Assembly (NCBI RefSeq): GCF_002217435.1
Contig: NZ_MUHF01000008.1
Coordinates: forward strand, 58,168-122,167
DNA: 64,000 nucleotides
Direction of reading: 5' to 3'
Origin: Flavobacterium reichenbachii
GTDB lineage: Bacteria; Bacteroidota; Bacteroidia; Flavobacteriales; Flavobacteriaceae
Shown: positions 59,026 through 64,000 of the stretch, in pieces
Numbering within the stretch: position 1 is the stretch's first letter
How the letters are laid out: each line of letters begins with the position of its first letter
Notes under the pieces: model-generated
Database searches by the model: none
The model's input: the letters and a program-made list of their open reading frames with translations, nothing else
Told to the model about the DNA's origin: nothing
Program-made: the position numbers and the translations under genes

Positions 59026-59595
59026 TTATATGTTCTTTTTAAGACGACTTAAAGTCTCTGCAGAAAGACCAAGGTAAGAAGCCAATAAATTCTGGGGAAC
59101 ACGTTTTATTAAATCAGCATTATTTTTTAAAATGTGTCGGTACTTCTCTTCTGCATTATGAGTATTAGAACTTATTAATCTGCGTTCTTTTGTAATTAAA
59201 CTATTTTGAAAAAGCAGCCTAAAATAACGGTCCATAATAGGAATTTGCAATGTTAAATTTTCAAAATCCGTACTAGTAATCACCAGAATATCCGAGTCCT
59301 CCATGGCATCAATACTGTAAAATGAAATTTCTTCGCTGAAAAAACTATTCATATCTGACGTCCACCAGCCTTCAGGTGCAAACTGATTGATATGTTCATT
59401 GCCCTTTTCATCAATATTATAAGCTTTTAAAAGACCTTTTGAAACAAACGCCATAAAAGTACAAGGATGGCCTTCAACAACTAAGAACTGCCTTTTCTTA
59501 AGCTTTTTAGGCAAAAAAAAGGACTTAATCAGTTCCTTTTCAGATTCATTTAACTGAATCTTTTTTTCAAGATGATTAAAAAAGATATCGTACAT
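59026..59595 (-). CDS. Crp/Fnr-family transcriptional regulator
   Basis: 189 residues. Cyclic-nucleotide-binding-like beta-roll at about 25-115 (FVSKGLLKAYNIDEKGNEHI) and a shortened helix-turn-helix at the C-terminus: RVPQNLLASYLGLSAETLSRLKK. The recognition helix has E-x-x-S-R (AETLSR), the residues by which FNR reads TTGAT. It has only one Cys, so it cannot bind the FNR 4Fe-4S cluster; it may sense another ligand, as other short Bacteroidota Crp/Fnr proteins do. The natural target is the FNR-type box just after its own gene, in front of the SDR gene. Confidence 0.88.
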   Translation of the reverse strand: MYDIFFNHLEKKIQLNESEKELIKSFFLPKKLKKRQFLVVEGHPCTFMAFVSKGLLKAYNIDEKGNEHINQFAPEGWWTSDMNSFFSEEISFYSIDAMEDSDILVITSTDFENLTLQIPIMDRYFRLLFQNSLITKERRLISSNTHNAEEKYRHILKNNADLIKRVPQNLLASYLGLSAETLSRLKKNI

Positions 59596-59802
59596 AACCT
59601 TATAATTTCCTTTAATATTTGAGAATCATTACAAAGGTATCATATTTTGAAGTTGGTTCATTTAGTATAAAAATATTTAAACACAGTTTGAATTCAAAAC
59701 TGGAAATCAAAAAAGAATAAGCGACTTCGAATTATAACATTCACAAAACTTTTTATTGAAAATAAGTTTCGTTTTAATAACCGTTACTTTATTAATAAAG
59801 CT

Positions 59803-61311
59803 TTAAGCAGCTTTTACTTTTGGATATAACTTTATAATTAATCCTTTTAACCGGTTTTGATAATCTTCCATCAGCCATTCTTTGTAATTCTTGCTTGCAT
59901 TATCGAGACATTTTACATACTGCTTAACACGCCAGTCGATTTCAGGCTGTAGAGCTTCTGCCAATAAAATGGCCTGCGATAATGTTTCAGCATTATCCAT
60001 ACACATTTTTGCCTGCTGTCTGATAGATTGCTGTATCACTGTTTTCGGTTTTTTTTCTGTGTCAACCGCTTCATGATAGTTTGTTTCTATATCAAAAGTC
60101 ATCTCAAGAGTATTGGGAAACTGGGCACGCAGCTCAGCTGAGAGTCCATGAGATTGTATTGATGAACCAGCAGTAGAGTGATGCTGAAGTTGCTTGGCAA
60201 ATGCATCAGGATGCTCAAATACAAACTTCCAGTCTACTGGTTCTTCCCATGCTCCAAAACGCTGTATGTTATTACCCAGGTCTATAATAGAAAAAGTTCT
60301 TTTGGAAGGAAGTTTTCTAGACCCGCGCCCTACCATTTGATGATAAAGCGTAATAGATGTAGTAGCGCGATTAAGAATAACACTTTGCACCGCCGGCTCA
60401 TCAAATCCCGTAGTTAAGATCGAAACAGAGGTTATAATCGCATCCTTAGTTTTCTTAAACCACTTCAGGATATCTCTGCGGTCTTCATCTGACGTTTTAT
60501 TATCGAGATGTCTGATTGGAAAACCAGCTGCAGTAAAGGTATCATATACTTTCTCTGAAGCTTTTATTCCATGATTAAAAATTAATGTTTTTTTTCCTTT
60601 GGAATTTTCCACATATGCTTTTAGCAGCAAATCCTGCATTGCTGCAGAACTATAAAGTTCATTAGATGAACTTACTGTATAATCACCATGAAGTCCTGTT
60701 TTCAGAGAATTCAATTCTACTTCGTAACCATTTGATTTGGGTCTGGCTAGAAATCCGCCGGCAATAAGATCCGCAATATTTTCTCCTGTAATCAATGTAT
60801 CATAATGCCTTTTCATCGGTTTGGAAACATCAGAACTAAAAGGTGTGGCCGTAACACCAATAATAACTGACTTTTTAAAATGGCTCATTAATTTCCTAAA
60901 AGAATTATGATGTGCTTCGTCTACAATAACAAGCCCAACATCATTTACTCTTATTTTTTTAGATTTGATCCTGTTTCGCAGTGTCTCTACCATCGCTACG
61001 TAGCAGTCGCAGCCTGATTTGAAGTTTCCGCTAGCACTGCTTATGATTTGATTTTTTACCTCAATTCTATTTAATGTTGACGATGTCTGTGTGCATAATT
61101 CTTTACGGTGCGTCAGGATAACTACCTTTTTGCCATATTGTGCCATAAATCTCTTGGCTATTTCAGAGAAAATAACAGTTTTTCCTCCGCCAGTCGGCAA
61201 TTGATACAAGAGTTTCTTTTCTGCTGCACATTCTATTTCATCAAAAATAATTTGAATATCCCTTTGCTGATATTCATAAAATGCATTTTTAGGCTGTATA
61301 TTAGTTTTCAT
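59803..61311 (-). CDS. DEAD/DEAH-box (SSL2-like) helicase
   Basis: 502 residues. Superfamily 2 motifs: Walker A LPTGGGKTVIF (about 38-48), DEAH box VIVDEAHHNS, motif III GVTATPF, motif IV-V DAIITSVSILTTGFDEP, and motif VI HQMVGRGSRKL. The helicase core fills nearly the entire length, with a C-terminal part of about 140 residues without a recognised domain. It resembles helicases of the type I restriction HsdR class or the DEAD box RecG-like ssl2 set, but no restriction partner genes are adjacent. Function open: DNA or RNA unwinding in repair is a guess. Confidence 0.88.
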   Translation of the reverse strand: MKTNIQPKNAFYEYQQRDIQIIFDEIECAAEKKLLYQLPTGGGKTVIFSEIAKRFMAQYGKKVVILTHRKELCTQTSSTLNRIEVKNQIISSASGNFKSGCDCYVAMVETLRNRIKSKKIRVNDVGLVIVDEAHHNSFRKLMSHFKKSVIIGVTATPFSSDVSKPMKRHYDTLITGENIADLIAGGFLARPKSNGYEVELNSLKTGLHGDYTVSSSNELYSSAAMQDLLLKAYVENSKGKKTLIFNHGIKASEKVYDTFTAAGFPIRHLDNKTSDEDRRDILKWFKKTKDAIITSVSILTTGFDEPAVQSVILNRATTSITLYHQMVGRGSRKLPSKRTFSIIDLGNNIQRFGAWEEPVDWKFVFEHPDAFAKQLQHHSTAGSSIQSHGLSAELRAQFPNTLEMTFDIETNYHEAVDTEKKPKTVIQQSIRQQAKMCMDNAETLSQAILLAEALQPEIDWRVKQYVKCLDNASKNYKEWLMEDYQNRLKGLIIKLYPKVKAA

Positions 61312-61860
61312 TTTGATTTTTTATTATACCAATTTAATTAACGGAATATTACGATTGTATCTTGTTCATATTCCCATTGCTTGATCATGTCATCTATTAG
61401 TCAGGTTCAAAACCAATAACTTTCATAAACTGATTACTGAATTCCTACTGTAGAATTTACACCTTCCTACACATAACTTGGTAATTTACATTGATAAGAA
61501 TTTTATTCTCTTTACACCTTATTTGAAGTAATTTTAAAAATCAAATATTAAGTTATTATCTGTGTAAAAGTAATTTGTGCTTAAAATAGTTTCTTACATC
61601 ATTATGCCGAATTATTATAATATTACCTGCTTGTTTTCTAAAAACATCATGTTATTAATAATTAAAAATCTACTGGCAATGACCTGCCTTTTAAAAAGAA
61701 AACTTATGAAAATCTGAATTTTTTGTCAGTGCAGTCACATAAAAAACCTTTCTACAATGCATATTTTTTCAAAACTAATTTTCCTGTCCTGCCTCTTAAA
61801 GAAAAGTTATAGTTTGAATATTTATTTTTAAATGAATATAATTTCATTTAACTTTACTAT
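61312..61860. other. 549-base divergent intergenic region
   Basis: AT-rich. Two imperfect direct copies of CCTGCCTTTTAAA-like sequence occur at 61683-61707 and 61788-61810 and could be operator half-sites for the TetR regulator. No gene, RNA or terminator recognised. Confidence 0.5.
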
Positions 61861-62439
61861 ATGAGACCATTAGATCCTGATAAAAGAGAGAAAATTTTAA
61901 ATTCTGTATTCGTACTTACGGGCAAACAGGGATTAGCAAGTGTTACCGTTTCAGGTATAAGTAAAACCGCCGGAATTGCCACTGGCACTCTGTACATTTA
62001 TTTTAAAAATAAGGAAGAGATAGTACAGCTGGCTTATGCAGCCGTAGAAGATAAAATGACACAGGCAATGTACCGCGACTTTGATATTAATATACCAATA
62101 AAACAATCGCTTAAGCAGATTTATATCAATATGCTCAACTACAGGCTAAAGAATTATGACGAAACTGTATTTATTGACCAGTATCAACAGTCCGGCTACA
62201 TACAGTTAAATTTCTCAAAACAATTAGCCGAGTATGAAAAACAGAATAAACCACTATATGATCTTTTACAAAAAGGACAGCAGGAAGGAATCATAAAAGC
62301 ACTGGATGCAATTATACTTATCAGCTTTTTTGATGGTGCGGTACGCTCCTGCTCTACAGGTATCATCCAAAAGCTATTTCCATTAAGCCAGCAACTCTTA
62401 GATGACTGCTTTGATATGATATGGAGGGGCATGAGCTAA
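61861..62439 (+). CDS. TetR/AcrR-family transcriptional regulator
   Basis: 192 residues. Helix-turn-helix at about 24-46 (VTVSGISKTAGIATGTLYIYF) with the usual KNKEEIVQLAY after it; the remaining about 140 residues form the ligand-binding helices, which are not conserved between members. It stands 56 bases upstream of an SDR gene on the same strand, so it is probably co-transcribed with and controls it. The ligand is unknown, likely the substrate or product of the SDR. Confidence 0.9.
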   Translation: MRPLDPDKREKILNSVFVLTGKQGLASVTVSGISKTAGIATGTLYIYFKNKEEIVQLAYAAVEDKMTQAMYRDFDINIPIKQSLKQIYINMLNYRLKNYDETVFIDQYQQSGYIQLNFSKQLAEYEKQNKPLYDLLQKGQQEGIIKALDAIILISFFDGAVRSCSTGIIQKLFPLSQQLLDDCFDMIWRGMS

Positions 62440-62495
62440 TAATTTAAATTTTAAATGAATAATTTTTCAACTAATACATTTTAATACTATATATC

Positions 62496-63287
62496 ATGAG
62501 CATTTTTAAAGACAAAACAATTATTATTACCGGAGCAGCGATGGGCCTCGGACTTGCAGCAAGTAAAGCAGTAGCTCTAAAAGGAGCCAATCTGTCTATT
62601 GTAGATTACAATGCCGAGGCACTAGAAAAAGCAAAAGCAGAAATTCAGTCAGTTGCACCAGCTGCAAAAATCATAACTGTAGTAGCTGACGTTTCAGATG
62701 AACAGGCAGTAAAAAATTATGTAGACAAAACAGTTGAAGAGTTTGGTCGTATCGATGGATTCTACAATAATGCAGGTATCGAAGGAAAACAGGCACCACT
62801 AGTCGACTATGACATCCATATATTTAAAAAAGTAATTGACATCAATCTTATGGGGGTATATTACGGTTTAAAATATGTGATTCCGGTAATGCAGAAACAC
62901 GGCGGAGGGAAAATTGTAAACGTAGCTTCTGTAGGTGGAATCAGAGGCGTTGTTAATCAGATGCCGTATGTAGCAAGTAAACATGCCGTTTCTGGTATGA
63001 CCAAAAACGCGGCCATCGAGTATGGTAAAGATGGGATATATACCAATGCAATCGCGCCAGGAGCTATCCTTACTCCAATGGTTGCAGAAGCATTTAAACA
63101 AGTAAATCCGGCCGACCCGAAAGCAGCTGAAACAACATATGCACAAAGAAATCCTACTAGAAGGTTAGGGAAACCTGAAGATGTTGGTAACCTTGTGGCC
63201 TTTCTGCTTAGCGATGAATGCCAATACGTAAATGGGCAGACCATTGCAATTGATGGAGGCGAATCAAACCTTTATGGTAATTCATAA
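62496..63287 (+). CDS. Classical short-chain dehydrogenase/reductase
   Basis: 263 residues. Cofactor motif ITGAAMGLGLAASKA (about 11-25, TGxxxGxG), NNAGIEG (about 89-95), catalytic tetrad with Ser in NVASVGGIRG and Y-V-A-S-K (about 157-161), and the typical end AIDGGESNLYG. Glucose-1-dehydrogenase and cyclopentanol dehydrogenase-like members are closest in pattern. It is the second gene of the TetR operon; the substrate is open. Confidence 0.92.
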   Translation: MSIFKDKTIIITGAAMGLGLAASKAVALKGANLSIVDYNAEALEKAKAEIQSVAPAAKIITVVADVSDEQAVKNYVDKTVEEFGRIDGFYNNAGIEGKQAPLVDYDIHIFKKVIDINLMGVYYGLKYVIPVMQKHGGGKIVNVASVGGIRGVVNQMPYVASKHAVSGMTKNAAIEYGKDGIYTNAIAPGAILTPMVAEAFKQVNPADPKAAETTYAQRNPTRRLGKPEDVGNLVAFLLSDECQYVNGQTIAIDGGESNLYGNS

Positions 63288-63603
63288 ATTTAGAAACTTT
63301 TTCAAAACGGATTATGGCATATGCTGTGATCTTAATATTTATAAAATAAAAAATCCTGCAGATAATTATAGCTGCGGGATTTTTTTGACATGAAAGTTAT
63401 TAGATATTGCATTGATGAGATTATAAACTCACTTATTCGGCTTTTTAAATGTTCTTCTTCATAATATTTAAAATCATCATGCAGCGGAATCAATAATATT
63501 CCATTTTCCAAAATTAAAATTCAATTTGTTTTTCACCCCTTAGAAATTGAAATTTTATTTTTTTGGATGGATACATTTTTCTTTTTACTCTAACAGAATA
63601 TTT
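63288..63603. other. Gap after the SDR gene
   Basis: Holds the terminator below and no recognisable gene. Confidence 0.5.
63351..63386 (+). terminator. Terminator after the TetR-SDR operon
   Basis: AAATCCTGCAG and CTGCGGGATTT pair (one G-T pair) around a 10-base loop and are followed by TTTT. It lies 63 bases after the SDR stop. Confidence 0.85.
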
Positions 63604-63855
63604 TTACTGCAGTTTGCTTTGAAATGCAAGCTCCTTTTTTGCGTATTCATTGTTTGATCTATTTTTTGGATTATTTTCATCAAGAAGAGTCATTTTAACT
63701 CCTTTAATAAATCCATAGGCGTTACTGTCAAAATCGTTCCTGTCAAAGTTCCTTTGTAAATCAGCTTTTGGCTTCTGTGGATTTATAAATATCCTAATTT
63801 TCTGGTTCGCACCTTTTATTAGAAAAAAAATACCTCTTATTAGTATTGCTGCCAA
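63604..63855 (-). CDS. Doubtful 83-residue ORF
   Basis: The frame would need a TTG start; the C-terminal half (RNFDRNDFDSNAYGFIKGV then KKELAFQSKLQ) looks protein-like but I recognise no family. The frame closes upstream at once with a stop before the TTG. It may be the end of a broken gene. Confidence 0.25.
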   Translation of the reverse strand: MAAILIRGIFFLIKGANQKIRIFINPQKPKADLQRNFDRNDFDSNAYGFIKGVKMTLLDENNPKNRSNNEYAKKELAFQSKLQ

Positions 63856-63882
63856 TTACCATCTCTATTATCCAAAATAAAA

Positions 63883-63963
63883 AAAAGACTTCAAATATAG
63901 TACTGAAAAAGATCAAACATTCTTACTGTCTGATCTACTATATTCCAAACATAAAAAGTCTTT
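63883..63963. ncRNA. Possible folded RNA region
   Basis: Nested complementary arms: AAAGACT/AGTCTTT outside, AATATAGTA/TACTATATT, then AGATCA/TGATCT around a 15-base loop. This gives one long, imperfect hairpin of about 80 bases in a non-coding area. I cannot assign a known RNA family; it might instead be a transcription terminator or repeat. Confidence 0.25.
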
Positions 63964-63974
63964 ATAAAACAAAA

Positions 63975-64000
63975 CACCCAGTTTCAGAAGAAACAGGGTG
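63975..64000. terminator. Hairpin at the window end
   Basis: CACCCAGTTTC and GAAACAGGGTG pair with A-A mismatches around AGAA. It is probably the terminator of a gene beyond the right edge. Confidence 0.6.

Noticed and set aside
59803..61311. Helicase as part of a restriction or defence system
   Set aside because: No methylase, nuclease or other defence gene stands next to it, so only a general helicase call is justified.

Overview
The window is a 64 kb AT-rich chromosomal segment that looks like a Flavobacterium or close relative (Bacteroidota, Flavobacteriia). The signs are two SusC/SusD pairs with ECF sigma and FecR genes, two proteins that appear to carry type IX secretion (T9SS) C-terminal sorting tails, a GldA/GldF-GldG-type ABC transporter, TAnnTTTG-like promoter elements, and lipoproteins with the usual Bacteroidota signal peptides. 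No rRNA, tRNA, CRISPR array, complete insertion sequence or prophage was seen.

Layout. 1-7472 (minus): sigma factor, FecR, SusC, SusD and the start of a secreted protein cut by the window edge. 8063-14779 (plus): a heme-type cluster with a TonB-dependent receptor, three HmuY-like lipoproteins (one very divergent) and two DUF5018/IPT-like lipoproteins. 14913-20048 (minus): a redox group with a zinc alcohol dehydrogenase, a cupin, three aldo/keto reductases and an NTF2-like protein, divergent from an AraC-type regulator at 20241. 21262-25723 (plus): a two-component system followed by a porin-like protein, a Dabb-domain protein and a cupin protein. 25804-30118: a serine hydrolase, an HxlR regulator divergent from a frameshifted MdaB-like quinone reductase, an SRPBCC protein and a YncE-like beta-propeller.

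30505-43446 (plus): the most striking locus. It holds sigma factor, FecR, SusC, SusD, ABC ATPase, a fused GldF-GldG-type permease and an M16 metallopeptidase. This gives regulation, outer-membrane uptake, inner-membrane transport and peptide cleavage in one locus, and recalls the Fus protein-import system of Pectobacterium. 43692-50013: a HEIGH-type metallopeptidase lipoprotein, a T9SS subtilase, a fatty acid desaturase and a small T9SS protein.

50443-57553 is an accessory zone built from an orphan Rhs C-terminal tip, small membrane proteins that may be immunity proteins, and four copies of a hairpin-containing repeat. An acyltransferase and an HxlR/azoreductase pair are embedded in it. 57822-63287: an SDR gene with a perfect FNR-type box upstream and a Crp/Fnr regulator, a DEAD/DEAH helicase, and a TetR regulator followed by a second SDR. 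The last 700 bases are mostly non-coding with strong hairpins.
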